Positions 52,993-62,449 of a stretch of DNA of 64,000 nucleotides are shown here, in pieces. The first letter of the stretch is position 1; each line of letters starts with the position of its first letter. This DNA is from Loktanella sp. M215. GTDB lineage: Bacteria; Pseudomonadota; Alphaproteobacteria; Rhodobacterales; Rhodobacteraceae. Under the pieces are notes generated by a model. The model ran no database searches. It worked only from the letters and a program-made list of their open reading frames with translations, and was not told where the DNA came from. The stretch spans positions 1,394,001 to 1,458,000 of the forward strand of contig NZ_WMEA01000001.1 in the NCBI RefSeq assembly GCF_021735925.1, in the 5' to 3' direction. The position numbers and the translations under genes are program-made.

Positions 52993-54441
52993 TCAGAACG
53001 GATAGTGCTGGTTCGGATCCTCGATCGTGATCCAGCGCAGATCGGTGAACTCAGCAATCGCTGCCTTACCGCCGAACCGGCCATAGCCTGAATCACCGAT
53101 ACCGCCGAAGGGCATCTGCGGTTCATCCGCGACAGTGGGGCCGTTGATGTGGCAGATGCCGCTTTCGATGCGGTTCGCCGCTGACAGGGCCCGCTTGATG
53201 TCCTGACTAAACACCGCCGCCGACAGGCCGTATTCGGTGTCGTTGGCGACGCGGACTGCCTCGTCGTCACCGTTCACGCGGATGATCGACTTGACGGGGC
53301 CAAAGCTTTCCTCGCCATAGATGCGCATGTCGGAGGTCACGCCGTCCAGCAGGGTCGCGGAATGCATCGCACCGTCGCGCTGTCCGCCGGCGACAACCTT
53401 GGCGCCCTTGGACGTGGCATCGGCGATCAGCGCCTCCATCTTTTCTCCGGCTTCCTTGCTGACCAGCGCACCCAGCACGACCTTGTCGCGGGGGTTGCCG
53501 TAGGGCAGGGCGGAGGCGCGGGCCGCCATCTTTTCGACGAAGGCGTCGGCGATGGCCTCGTCCACGATGATGCGTTCCGTCGACATGCAGATCTGGCCCT
53601 GGTTCATGAAGGCGCCAAAGATCGCGGCGTTCACGGCCCCGTCGATGTCGGCATCCGACAGCACGACCAGCGGGGCCTTGCCACCCAGTTCCAGCAGCGA
53701 CGGCTTCAGGTTTTCACCGGCCAGACGCCCGATGATCCGGCCCACGGCGGACGACCCGGTAAAGTTCACATGACGAACCTGCGGCGCCTCGATCAGCGCC
53801 TTCACCACGGCGGGCGCATCCTTGGGCGCGTTGGACACGTAGTTGACGACGCCTTCGGGCAACCCGGCCTCGACGAAGCAGTCGACGATCATGCGGTGGG
53901 TCTTGGGGCAGGCTTCGGACCCTTTCAGAATCACGGTGTTGCCGCAGGCCAGCGGCATGGCGATGGCGCGGGTGCCAAGGATCACCGGCGCGTTCCAGGG
54001 CGCGATGCCAAGGCAGACGCCTTTGGGCCGGGGCACGCCCATGGCGAGCGTGCCGGGCTTGTTGGCGGGAATGACTTCGCCGCCGATCTGAGTGGTCATG
54101 GCGGCAGCCTCGCGGATGACACCGGCGGCCAGCATCACATTGAAGCCGGCCCAGGGTCCGGTTGATCCGGTTTCAGCGATCATCGTGGCGATGAAGGCGT
54201 CAGACTTGCTGTCCATGATGTCGGCGGCGGCGTTCAGCAGCTTGCGCCGCTGGCTTGGTCCCATCGCGGCCCATGCGGGGAATGCGGCGTGGGCGGCTTC
54301 GGCCACGGTCTGCACGTCGGCCACGCTGGCGGCGGCGGCCGTCGATGCGACATCGCCTGTCACCGGGTCGATGCGGTCAAAGGTCGCCCCGTCGGCGGCA
54401 TCCGCGTCCTGGTTGTTGATCAGGAATTGTACGGTCATCAT
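52993..54441 (-). CDS. Aldehyde dehydrogenase (benzaldehyde/vanillin type), copy 1
   Basis: 482 residues of the NAD(P)-dependent ALDH superfamily. Motifs: IAPWNAPVILGTRA, GSEACPKTH, FTGSSAVGRIIG, catalytic Glu in LLELGGKAPL, catalytic Cys in NQGQICMSTERI, and EESFGPVKSI. The overall pattern is that of aromatic (salicylaldehyde/vanillin/benzaldehyde) dehydrogenases. AAGGAGACA precedes ATG 54441. It is the last gene of an eight-gene operon, 8 bp after the SDR gene. Confidence 0.9.
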   Translation of the reverse strand: MMTVQFLINNQDADAADGATFDRIDPVTGDVASTAAAASVADVQTVAEAAHAAFPAWAAMGPSQRRKLLNAAADIMDSKSDAFIATMIAETGSTGPWAGFNVMLAAGVIREAAAMTTQIGGEVIPANKPGTLAMGVPRPKGVCLGIAPWNAPVILGTRAIAMPLACGNTVILKGSEACPKTHRMIVDCFVEAGLPEGVVNYVSNAPKDAPAVVKALIEAPQVRHVNFTGSSAVGRIIGRLAGENLKPSLLELGGKAPLVVLSDADIDGAVNAAIFGAFMNQGQICMSTERIIVDEAIADAFVEKMAARASALPYGNPRDKVVLGALVSKEAGEKMEALIADATSKGAKVVAGGQRDGAMHSATLLDGVTSDMRIYGEESFGPVKSIIRVNGDDEAVRVANDTEYGLSAAVFSQDIKRALSAANRIESGICHINGPTVADEPQMPFGGIGDSGYGRFGGKAAIAEFTDLRWITIEDPNQHYPF

Positions 54442-54449
54442 TGTCTCCT

Positions 54450-55238
54450 TCAGAATGAATGTGCATCGGCGGTGATGGCGGCTTCTAGCCCGCCATCGGT
54501 TGCCAGATTGGTGCCGTTGATCCAGCGCGCCGCATCGGAACACAGGAACAGGATCGCGGGTGCGATATCGGCGGCAGTGCCAGCGCGCCCCACGCGGTCC
54601 ACGTCGGAATTCACGCGCGCATCGCCCAGAACCTCGCGGAACTGGGTCAGGATCGGGGTATCGACGGGGCCGGGAGATACGGCATTGACCCGGATGCCCC
54701 GCGATTTGAACAGGTCCTGATGGGCGGCGAGCATGGTCCAGACCAGCAGGATTTCCTTGGACACCGGATAGCCGGCCTCGTTCGGGATGGCGTGATCCTT
54801 CACGATCTGCGCGGCGTCGGGGAAACCGTCCGTGCGGGCGATGGCGGCGGCGCGGGCCGCATTGTCGCGCCAGCCGTAGCCTGCAATGGACGCCACATTC
54901 ACGACGGACCCACCGTCGCGCAGTTTCGGGGCCAGCCTGGTCGCCAGGCTGCGCAGGCCGAAGAAGTTGATCGCCAACGTGTTCGCGGCCCCCGTGTTGC
55001 CGGACACGCCCGCCACGTTGCACAAGCCGTCCAGCCGGTCGGGCAGGGCGTCCACGATGGCCGCGACGCCGTCGGCGGTCCCGATGTCGCCTTCCAGAAA
55101 CTGGCCAAAGGTCTGATCCGGCCGGGTGCGATCAATGCCGATCACCTCGGCCCCCAACTGGCCTGCCAGTTCCGCCGTGCGGCGGCCGATGCCGCTGGCC
55201 ACGCCTGTGACCACGATGGTCTTTCCGAATAACATCAT
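54450..55238 (-). CDS. Short-chain dehydrogenase (coniferyl/benzyl alcohol dehydrogenase-like)
   Basis: 262 residues: cofactor motif VVTGVASGIGRRTAEL (TGxxxGxG), NNAG replaced by NVAGVSG, catalytic Tyr-Lys in YPVSKEILLVW, and SPGPVDTPIL. The layout with NEAGYPVSKE fits the group that contains coniferyl-alcohol dehydrogenase and 3-alpha-hydroxysteroid dehydrogenase. It lies between livM and an aldehyde dehydrogenase, so an aromatic alcohol to aldehyde step is the natural reading; the substrate is inferred. Confidence 0.82.
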   Translation of the reverse strand: MMLFGKTIVVTGVASGIGRRTAELAGQLGAEVIGIDRTRPDQTFGQFLEGDIGTADGVAAIVDALPDRLDGLCNVAGVSGNTGAANTLAINFFGLRSLATRLAPKLRDGGSVVNVASIAGYGWRDNAARAAAIARTDGFPDAAQIVKDHAIPNEAGYPVSKEILLVWTMLAAHQDLFKSRGIRVNAVSPGPVDTPILTQFREVLGDARVNSDVDRVGRAGTAADIAPAILFLCSDAARWINGTNLATDGGLEAAITADAHSF

Positions 55239-55248
55239 CTGTTTCTCC

Positions 55249-56235
55249 TTATCGTGATTTATCTGTCTGCACGCGGTAGCCCAGCGGCATCAGGCTGACG
55301 CCCGTGCGATCCGCGATCCAGCCCCACAGGCCCTTGGGCAGGAACAGCGAAAACAGCAGGGCCGCCGCACCAAGGCCGATCAGATACCAGACGCCGGTAC
55401 CGGCGAACCAGGTTTCGACCGTAAAGAAGATCAGCGCGCCCAGAATCGCCCCTTCGAACCGGCCGAGGCCGCCGACCAGCACCATGAAGATCATGTAGGC
55501 GGTCCACTGCACACTGAAATAGGTTTTCGGCTGGAATGCAGACACCTGCGCCAGCCACAGCGCACCCGCGACCGCGGTGCCGAATCCCGCGAGGACAAAG
55601 AACAGCCGCTTGGTCCGCATCGGGTTGACGCCGATGGAATCCGCCGCCTCCTCGTCGTCGCGGATCGCCTGCATTGCAAGGCCGGTGGGTGTGCGCAGCA
55701 CCGCGAACAGCAGCACCAGCAGGCCGGTCATGCCCAGCAAGGCGGCCCAGAAGATCAGCATTCGCCGGTCCCCGATGTCGTAGGCATTCAGAGAGATCAG
55801 CGAGGTTCCGGTTTCCCCCTGGATCAGCGGATCGAGGTTCACGCACAGATGCGCGATCGACGCCAGCACCCACATCCCGATCGCAAATTCGCCCGCCCGC
55901 AGGTGCAGCATGAACAGCGACAGCACCCACGATATGCCCGCCACGATGACCGCCCCCAGCGCCATCGCGGCAAAGGGGTTCAGCCCCGCATCCGCCAGCC
56001 GGATCGTCATGTAGGCGCCAAGGCCAAAGAACAGCTGCTGCCCGATGGACACCAGCCCGCCATACCCCGCCAGCGCGTTCCACATCGCGGCCAGGATGAC
56101 GTAGATGAACAGGACCGTCAGACGCTCGATCACGCCGGGGGGTGCGATGGCGGGGACCAGCGCCAGCGCGACCAGGATCACGGCGGCCAGGGCAAACGAC
56201 AGGCGCGATGCGCGTGTCCAGCGATGGATCGTCAT
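55249..56235 (-). CDS. Branched-chain/aromatic ABC transporter permease LivM-like
   Basis: 328 residues with about ten hydrophobic segments, including the family core NALAGYGGLVSIGQQLFFGL and a late QAIRDDEEAADSIGVNP EAA-like loop. ATG 56235 overlaps the end of livH. It pairs with the LivH-like protein to form the channel. Confidence 0.93.
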   Translation of the reverse strand: MTIHRWTRASRLSFALAAVILVALALVPAIAPPGVIERLTVLFIYVILAAMWNALAGYGGLVSIGQQLFFGLGAYMTIRLADAGLNPFAAMALGAVIVAGISWVLSLFMLHLRAGEFAIGMWVLASIAHLCVNLDPLIQGETGTSLISLNAYDIGDRRMLIFWAALLGMTGLLVLLFAVLRTPTGLAMQAIRDDEEAADSIGVNPMRTKRLFFVLAGFGTAVAGALWLAQVSAFQPKTYFSVQWTAYMIFMVLVGGLGRFEGAILGALIFFTVETWFAGTGVWYLIGLGAAALLFSLFLPKGLWGWIADRTGVSLMPLGYRVQTDKSR

Positions 56236-57140
56236 TGCGCACGCCCTTTCTGGATCAGTCGCGAGATGCCAGACAGGCGCAGCGGCAGCTTGCCTTGCCG
56301 GGCCAGCCGGATGAACAGCACGATCAGGAACGCGACATGCCCGCCCAGCAGAAACCCCTGCGGATGGATCTGCGCGCCCAGCGATTGCGCGATGGCCAGC
56401 ACGATGGCCCCGCCCAATACGCCCCACAGCGACCGCGCGCCGCCAATGATCGTCGCCTCGAACGCGAACAGCAGTTGCGGGGCACCGGCATAGGCATCGA
56501 AGGTGCCGCGCAGGCCCAAGGCCACGCCGGATACGGCGACGGTCATGGTGGCTAGGGCTGCCGCGATCCCGGCAGCGCGGCGCGCATCGACGCCGACCAG
56601 ACCGGCGGTGTCGGGGTCTGCGGCGGTGGCGCGGATCTGGCGACCCAGCGCCGTCCGCTTCAGCAGCAGATCCAGCCCACCGATGATGACCACGGCGGCA
56701 ATCAGGATATAGACCGGCAGCTTGCCGACATAGATGTTGCCGGGCAACGCAAAGGCCTCCCAGCTCAGATCACCGATGAAGGGGGCAAGGGATTTGGTGT
56801 CGGCGCCGAAGTGCTGGAACAGCAGGTTGTCCAGCACGATGGCCAGGCCAAAGGTGGACAGGACGGGCAGTAACTCTCCTCCGCGGACGGCGCGTTCCAG
56901 CACGAGGCGCTGCAACAGCCAGCCCGCAAGACCCATGATCGCGACGACCGGGATCAGGGCGACGAAGGGCGACAGGCCGAAGGCATCGGACAGCGTCCAG
57001 ACAAGATAGGCGCTGACGACCGCCAGCGACCCATGCGCCAGATTGATGACGCGCATGACCTGGAACATGAACGCCAGCCCGCAGGCGATCAGCGCGTAAT
57101 AGCCGCCCAGCAGGACGGCCTGGATCAGGATGTTGATCAT
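56232..57140 (-). CDS. Branched-chain/aromatic ABC transporter permease LivH-like
   Basis: 302 residues starting MINILIQAVLLGGYYALIAC, with VINLAHGSLAVVSAYL, the hallmark of LivH permeases, and a cytoplasmic loop DPDTAGLVGVDARRAAGIA. It overlaps livF and livM by 4 bp each. Confidence 0.93.
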   Translation of the reverse strand: MINILIQAVLLGGYYALIACGLAFMFQVMRVINLAHGSLAVVSAYLVWTLSDAFGLSPFVALIPVVAIMGLAGWLLQRLVLERAVRGGELLPVLSTFGLAIVLDNLLFQHFGADTKSLAPFIGDLSWEAFALPGNIYVGKLPVYILIAAVVIIGGLDLLLKRTALGRQIRATAADPDTAGLVGVDARRAAGIAAALATMTVAVSGVALGLRGTFDAYAGAPQLLFAFEATIIGGARSLWGVLGGAIVLAIAQSLGAQIHPQGFLLGGHVAFLIVLFIRLARQGKLPLRLSGISRLIQKGRAQ

Positions 57141-57856
57141 GCGGGTTCCCCCTGCGGCATGATGCCGAAATAGGCCTGCGTGATGGCTGTGCGGCTGGTG
57201 GCGGCCATGGCACTGTCCAGTTGCACGCGGCCTTCCAGCATGCAGATCACGCGGTCGGCCACGGCCATGGCACGCGACAGGTCCTGTTCGACAAGGATGA
57301 TCGTCGTGCCGGTTTTCAACAGGCTGTCAAGCGAGGCATAGACCTGATCGACGACCAGCGGCGACAGGCCCAGACTGACCTCGTCCAGGATGAGCACGTC
57401 GGGGTTGGACAACAGCGCGCGCCCGATGGCGGTGGCCTGCTGTTCGCCCCCTGACATCGTGCCGGTGGCCGCGTGGCGGCGTTTCACAAGGTTCGGGAAC
57501 GTGTCGAACACCCGGTCCACTGTCCAGTCGCCGGGGCGACCGGCGGTGCGGCCCAGCATCAGGTTTTCCGTGACGGTCATGTCCAGAAACAGCTTGCGCC
57601 CTTCGGGCACGAGCGCGAGGCCCGCAACGACGCGGGCGTGGCTGGGGCTGCGGGTGATGTCGGTGCCATTCAGATGCACGGAACCTGCGTGAATGCGGTT
57701 GGCCCCGGCCAGTGCGCGCAGCAGGGTCGTCTTACCGGCACCATTGGCGCCGATCAGGGCCACGACTTCGCCCTTTGCCACATCAAGGCTGACACCGCGC
57801 ACGGCGCGGAACTGGCCGTACCGCACGTCAAGGTCGGTGACGGACAGGATGGTCAT
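57137..57856 (-). CDS. ABC transporter ATPase LivF-like
   Basis: 239 residues: Walker A GANGAGKTT, Q-loop then LALVPEGRKLFLDMTV (the LivF-type PEGR segment), a degenerate signature MSGGEQQATAIGRAL, Walker B VLILDEVSLGLSP and switch VEQDLSRA. Here Ser/Gly of LSGGEQQ is kept. It overlaps its neighbours by 4 bp. Confidence 0.93.
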   Translation of the reverse strand: MTILSVTDLDVRYGQFRAVRGVSLDVAKGEVVALIGANGAGKTTLLRALAGANRIHAGSVHLNGTDITRSPSHARVVAGLALVPEGRKLFLDMTVTENLMLGRTAGRPGDWTVDRVFDTFPNLVKRRHAATGTMSGGEQQATAIGRALLSNPDVLILDEVSLGLSPLVVDQVYASLDSLLKTGTTIILVEQDLSRAMAVADRVICMLEGRVQLDSAMAATSRTAITQAYFGIMPQGEPA

Positions 57857-58596
57857 GCGGGCACCCCGCCCAGATAGGCGCTGACGACGTCCGGGTCGGC
57901 CATGACGACATTGGGCGTGCCCTGTGCGATGATCTTGCCGGCATCCATGCAGACCAGCCGTTCGGCCACCTGCACCAGAATGCGCACGATATGTTCGATC
58001 CAGACAATGCCGATCCGCCGCGCGCGCAGGCTACGGATCGTGTCCACCAGCTCTGACGCCTCGGCGTCGGTCAGGCCGCCGCCGATTTCGTCCAGCAGCA
58101 GCAGGCGCGGCCGGGTTGCCAGCGCGCGGGCCAGTTCCAGCCGCTTGCGATCCAGCAGGCCCACGCTTTCCGCCGGGCGGTTGGCGACATCCATCATGCC
58201 GCAGACCTGCAAGGCATCCAGCGCCAGATCATAGGCGTCCGTGTGCCGCGCGGCGCCCGCATGGGTCGCCGCGACAAGCACGTTTTCAAAGACCGTAATG
58301 CCGGAAAACGGCTTGGGGATCTGGTGCGTGCGCACCAAACCCCGTGCCGCGCGATCGCGGGCAGGCAAGGCGCTGACGTCCGTGCCGTTCAGCATCACCC
58401 GGCCTTGCGTCGGTGGTGTGGCGCCCGACAGCACCGCCAGCAGCGTGGACTTGCCAGCGCCATTGGGACCGATGATGCCCACCGCCTCGTCCGAATGCAG
58501 GGCAAAGTCGATGCCGTTCAGCACCGCCAGCGCCCCAAAGGACTTGTGGATGCCGCTGGCGGTCAGGTCTGTCCGGTCTGCCACGCGATCCGTCAT
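57853..58596 (-). CDS. ABC transporter ATPase LivG-like
   Basis: 247 residues: Walker A GPNGAGKST, RTHQIPKPFSGITVFENVLV typical of LivG, a weak signature VGLLDRKRLELARAL, Walker B LLLLDEIGGGLTDAE and IEHIVRILV. It overlaps the binding-protein gene and livF by 4 bp each. Confidence 0.93.
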   Translation of the reverse strand: MTDRVADRTDLTASGIHKSFGALAVLNGIDFALHSDEAVGIIGPNGAGKSTLLAVLSGATPPTQGRVMLNGTDVSALPARDRAARGLVRTHQIPKPFSGITVFENVLVAATHAGAARHTDAYDLALDALQVCGMMDVANRPAESVGLLDRKRLELARALATRPRLLLLDEIGGGLTDAEASELVDTIRSLRARRIGIVWIEHIVRILVQVAERLVCMDAGKIIAQGTPNVVMADPDVVSAYLGGVPA

Positions 58597-59867
58597 CCGT
58601 TGTAGGGCAGCAGCTTGGCCGCGACCGGCACGTTCGGATCGGGCGCATTGTCGACCAGCACGTAATCCAGCGCAAACGGACCCTCTGCCGCCTTAACCCA
58701 TTGCGCACCCAGGATCGGGCCGTAGGCCACGTTCGGCACGGGGCCGGCGGTGAAATCGACCTGACCACCGATGGTCTCCACGTTCAGCACCGCCAGCGCG
58801 TCGCGCACGGCCTCCTTGGATTTCGGATCGCTGGCGGCCTTCAGCGCCGCGATACCGGCGTCGATCAGCGACAGGCTTGCGCCCAGCTGCTGGGTCCATT
58901 GCTCGCCGGTCTCGGCCTCCCATCCGTCCGCAAGCGCGCGGCTGGATTGGCCCGTCACGGAAGAGCTGTAGGGGAAATCGCGGTGCCAATAGGCAGCAGA
59001 GGCGATCTTTTCACCCAGCGACCCCAGCGCCTCGATCTCGGCGGGGAACAGGCCGGTCTTGGCGGTTTGCACGATCTTGATCTGCCGCGACAGACCCTGC
59101 TGGGCCGCCTGACGCCAGAAGGCGGCAAAGTCGGGCGGGATCGGGAAGGTGTTGATGATTTCCACACCTTCGGACTTGAACAAGGCGATCTGGCTGGAAA
59201 AATCGGTCGTTCCGGTCTCGTAGGCACCCGGATCGACGATTGTGTAGCCGCCGTCCTCCAGTTGCGGGGCCAAGGCCGCGCGCACGGCGTTGCCGTCGGC
59301 GTCGTTGGGATACATCACGCCGATCTTCTTGTTGGTTTCGATCTGCGGCCACATCGACAGATAGGTCTGCGCGAATTCACCGACGCCGAACCCGAAATGA
59401 TAGGTCCATTTGAACGGGCTGGGTTCGCCCGGCTTGGCCCCGCGTCCGAAATACCACGCCTCCCACGGCATGACGGTGGACAGGCACGGCACGCCTGCCG
59501 CCTCGCAGGCGTCCGATACGGGGTTGATGACCTCTGGCGTGGACACGGCCAGCATCAGGTCGATGCCGTCGTTGATCAGGTCCTTGGCCAGCTGTGCTGC
59601 GCGCGCGGGATCGGACTGGGTGTCGCGGTCCAGGATTTCAACGGCATAGGTCTTGCCTGCAACCTCGATCCCGCCGGTCAGTGCGGCGCGTGCCTGTTCA
59701 AGGACATAGCCGTCGGTCTTGCCAAAGCCTGCCAACGGGCCGGTCCGGGGGCTGCAGAACCCGATGCGGATGGTGTCAGTGTCCTGCGCCAACGCGGCGC
59801 GCGCGGACAGCAGCAGGCCCGTGGTGGCCAGCAGGCCGGTGAACTGGCGACGATTAAGACGTGTCAT
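58593..59867 (-). CDS. ABC transporter substrate-binding protein, Liv/aromatic type
   Basis: 424 residues. The N-terminus NRRQFTGLLATTGLLLSARA is a twin-arginine-like signal with cleavage after ALAQ. The mature protein starts IRIGFCSPRTGPLAGFG, the periplasmic-binding fold of the LivK/amide-binding group, with ILDRDTQSDPARAAQLAKDL. Related proteins bind amino acids, urea, or aromatic acids such as benzoate derivatives. The flanking aldehyde and alcohol dehydrogenase genes argue for an aromatic ligand. Confidence 0.9.
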   Translation of the reverse strand: MTRLNRRQFTGLLATTGLLLSARAALAQDTDTIRIGFCSPRTGPLAGFGKTDGYVLEQARAALTGGIEVAGKTYAVEILDRDTQSDPARAAQLAKDLINDGIDLMLAVSTPEVINPVSDACEAAGVPCLSTVMPWEAWYFGRGAKPGEPSPFKWTYHFGFGVGEFAQTYLSMWPQIETNKKIGVMYPNDADGNAVRAALAPQLEDGGYTIVDPGAYETGTTDFSSQIALFKSEGVEIINTFPIPPDFAAFWRQAAQQGLSRQIKIVQTAKTGLFPAEIEALGSLGEKIASAAYWHRDFPYSSSVTGQSSRALADGWEAETGEQWTQQLGASLSLIDAGIAALKAASDPKSKEAVRDALAVLNVETIGGQVDFTAGPVPNVAYGPILGAQWVKAAEGPFALDYVLVDNAPDPNVPVAAKLLPYNG

Positions 59868-59912
59868 CGTTCTTCTCCCTTGGTGAAACGCCCTTGTACC
59901 GGGCCTTGGTTC

Positions 59913-61367
59913 TTAGTCCTGCGTCGTGATCCAGCGCAGTTCGGTAAATTCGTCCAGACAGGCAGTACCGCCGAACCGGCCATAGCCGCTGTCCTTGATC
60001 CCGCCGAAGGGCATGGTCGGATCGTCGGCCACGGTGGCCCCGTTGATGTGGCAGATGCCGCTGTCCAGCCGGTCGGCCACCGCGCGCGCGGCCGCCTTGT
60101 CGCGGCCCCAGACGGCGGACGACAGGCCATAGGCGCTGTCGTTGGCAATGGTGATCGCCTCGTCCACGGACCCGGTGCGGTAGATGCCGACGATCGGACC
60201 GAAGCATTCCTCGTGATAGATCCGCATCATGGGCGAGACGTTGTCGACAACCGTTGCGTCCATAAACTGACCCCGCGCGGGGCCACCGGCGCGCAAAGTG
60301 GCCCCCTTGGCGGTCGCGTCGTCGATCAGGGCCGACAGACGCGCGGCAATCGCCGGGGTGGCCAGCGGGCCTACGCGGGTGACGGGCAGGCGGGGATCGC
60401 CTGCTGTCAGCAGGGTCGCGCGGTCCACAAGCGCCGCGACAAATGCGTCGGCAATGCGATGATCGACGATGATCCGGTCCGTGGCCATGCAGATCTGCCC
60501 GGCATTGAGGTAGGCGCCATGCGTCGCCGCATCGACCGCGCGCGGGATGTCGGCGTCCGCGAGCACGATGAAGGGCGACTTGCCCCCCAGTTCCAGCAGG
60601 CAGCGTTTCAGGTGCCGCGCGCCAATTCCCGCCACGATGCGACCGACGCGGGTGGACCCGGTGAAATTCACGCGCCGCACGGCGGGGTTGGCGATCAGCG
60701 CCTCGACCACTTCCTCGGCGTGTTCAGGCGCGTTGGTGATGATGTTCAGCACACCGGGCGGCAGCCCCGCATCATGCAGCAGATGGCCCAGCAAGACGTG
60801 CGTGACGGGGCACAGTTCCGACGCCTTGAAGACAACGCTGTTGCCGAAGGCCAGCGGAAAGGCGATCGCCCGCATCCCCAGCGCCACCGGCGCGTTCCAA
60901 GGGGCGATGGCGACGCAGACTCCGGCGGGCACGCGCACCACATTTGCGGGCGTTTCGGGTGTGGCCTCGGCCATGCTCGCCGTCACGCGCAGCATGTCGG
61001 CGGCGATGGTCAGGTTGAAGGCGACCCAGTCTGCCGTGGCACCCGTCTCGGCGGTCATGCTGGCGGCGAACCGGTCGGCATACTGCGGGATCAGCGCGGC
61101 GGCCCGGCGCAGCACGGCGGCGCGGTCCGCCCCGGGGCAGGCGGCCCATTCGGCAAAGCGACTGGCGGCGATCAGGGTCAGATCGTCGGCATCACCGGCG
61201 CGTCCGGCCGCGGCGACCGATGCTGTCATGTCGGTGGTCGGGTTAAGACGGGTGAACGTTCCTCCTGCGGCGGCGCAACGTGGTGCGCCGTCGGCGAACA
61301 ATCCGGCCGTCGCGGGATGCAATTGATATGGCCGCGTCGGTTGCCCTACGCGCTCTGCGTCGTCCAT
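59913..61367 (-). CDS. Aldehyde dehydrogenase (benzaldehyde/vanillin type), copy 2
   Basis: 484 residues from MDDAERVGQP (61367), preceded by GGGGAGG. Motifs mirror copy 1: IAPWNAPVALGMRA, ASELCPVTH, FTGSTRVGRIVA, LLELGGKSPF, NAGQICMATDRI, EECFGPIVGI. The two copies are clearly paralogous but diverged, suggesting different aldehydes or different cofactors. It heads the operon, 45 bp before the binding-protein gene, and is divergent from the AraC-type regulator. Confidence 0.9.
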   Translation of the reverse strand: MDDAERVGQPTRPYQLHPATAGLFADGAPRCAAAGGTFTRLNPTTDMTASVAAAGRAGDADDLTLIAASRFAEWAACPGADRAAVLRRAAALIPQYADRFAASMTAETGATADWVAFNLTIAADMLRVTASMAEATPETPANVVRVPAGVCVAIAPWNAPVALGMRAIAFPLAFGNSVVFKASELCPVTHVLLGHLLHDAGLPPGVLNIITNAPEHAEEVVEALIANPAVRRVNFTGSTRVGRIVAGIGARHLKRCLLELGGKSPFIVLADADIPRAVDAATHGAYLNAGQICMATDRIIVDHRIADAFVAALVDRATLLTAGDPRLPVTRVGPLATPAIAARLSALIDDATAKGATLRAGGPARGQFMDATVVDNVSPMMRIYHEECFGPIVGIYRTGSVDEAITIANDSAYGLSSAVWGRDKAAARAVADRLDSGICHINGATVADDPTMPFGGIKDSGYGRFGGTACLDEFTELRWITTQD

Positions 61368-61439
61368 CCGGTCCTCCCCTGCCTGACGGCAGCCCAACGC
61401 GATGGTGTCGCCTATCGCCAGATAAAATAATGTCGTATA

Positions 61440-62372
61440 ATGGGTATTAATTGTCTTTTTATGGGAAACGCCGTGCGCCGTGACACGACTCTGACCGATC
61501 TGGGTGCGCTGCTGCGCTTCGAGGCGATAGCCCCCAGCTTTCGCCAGCGCACCTATGCGGCGGGGCAGACCGCGTTTGCCGACTTCAACCTGATCGCCAT
61601 CGTGGCGCAGGGGCGTGCGCGGCTAATGCGGGCGGAAACCGCGCGTGAGGTTGCGTCGGATTGCATCCTTGTCCTGCCGCATGGTGCCCAGGGGCAGATC
61701 GTGGTCGATGCCGGCGCACGGGTCTGGATCATTGGCTTTGCACGATCAATGCAGGTGCTGATCACAGGCACTGGGACCGATGGCGTGGCGCTTGACCGTA
61801 TCCTTTCGGATCTGACCCTGACGCCGGTCGATCCGGGCGGCATGCGGTCAGCCGTCCTGCCGCTGCTGCCGATGCTGGACGCGGAAATCGCAGACCCGGC
61901 CAGACGGTCACACGCCGCCGTTGCCGCGATCCTGCGCTTGCTGTTGATCGCAACCCTGCGCATGCTTCGCCCAGAGGATGCAGCCGACCTGCCGCCCGAC
62001 ACGACCGTCCTGCACCGTTTCCGCCAATTGGTGGAGCTGGGTTACAGGGACCGGCGCGCGCTGGTGGACTACTGCCGCGACCTGAACCTGACCTACGATC
62101 GGTTGCACGACATCTGCCAGCGGCGGCTGGGGCGGGCACCGCTGGCGCTGGTGCATCAAAGGATGCTGCTGGATGCGACGACGCGGCTGGCGCAGACCGA
62201 TGACACCATCAGCCGGATCGCCGAACATCTGGGATTCGTGGAGCCGACGCAGTTTTCGCATTTCTTCAAGCGCGCGACAGGTGTGTCGCCACGGCAGTTC
62301 CGCCAGCAGGCCCGCCACAGCGATGACCGTCGCACCGGTGCCGGCGGCCTGACGTTTTCCGACTGGCCCTAA
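61440..62372 (+). CDS. AraC-family regulator with cupin-type sensor domain
   Basis: About 310 residues. An N-terminal sensor domain includes RTYAAGQTAFADFNLIAIVA. The C-terminal two-helix-turn-helix part has LVDYCRDLNLTYDRLHDICQ, RRLGRAPLALVHQRML and ISRIAEHLGFVEPTQFSHFF followed by KRATGVSPRQFR. ATG 61440 or 61461 may be the start. Only 72 bp separate it from the divergent aldehyde dehydrogenase, so it is the probable activator of the aromatic operon. Confidence 0.9.
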   Translation: MGINCLFMGNAVRRDTTLTDLGALLRFEAIAPSFRQRTYAAGQTAFADFNLIAIVAQGRARLMRAETAREVASDCILVLPHGAQGQIVVDAGARVWIIGFARSMQVLITGTGTDGVALDRILSDLTLTPVDPGGMRSAVLPLLPMLDAEIADPARRSHAAVAAILRLLLIATLRMLRPEDAADLPPDTTVLHRFRQLVELGYRDRRALVDYCRDLNLTYDRLHDICQRRLGRAPLALVHQRMLLDATTRLAQTDDTISRIAEHLGFVEPTQFSHFFKRATGVSPRQFRQQARHSDDRRTGAGGLTFSDWP

Positions 62373-62449
62373 GCGCGCATGTCGGCGTCGGCAACGGATA
62401 GGACTGCACCCCGGTATGGCACCCCTGCGCGGGCTTGCTGCGCGGCAGG

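Noticed and set aside
58701..61430. A 909-codon plus-strand open frame
   Set aside because: It is antisense to the binding-protein and aldehyde dehydrogenase genes and has no family motif or ribosome site.
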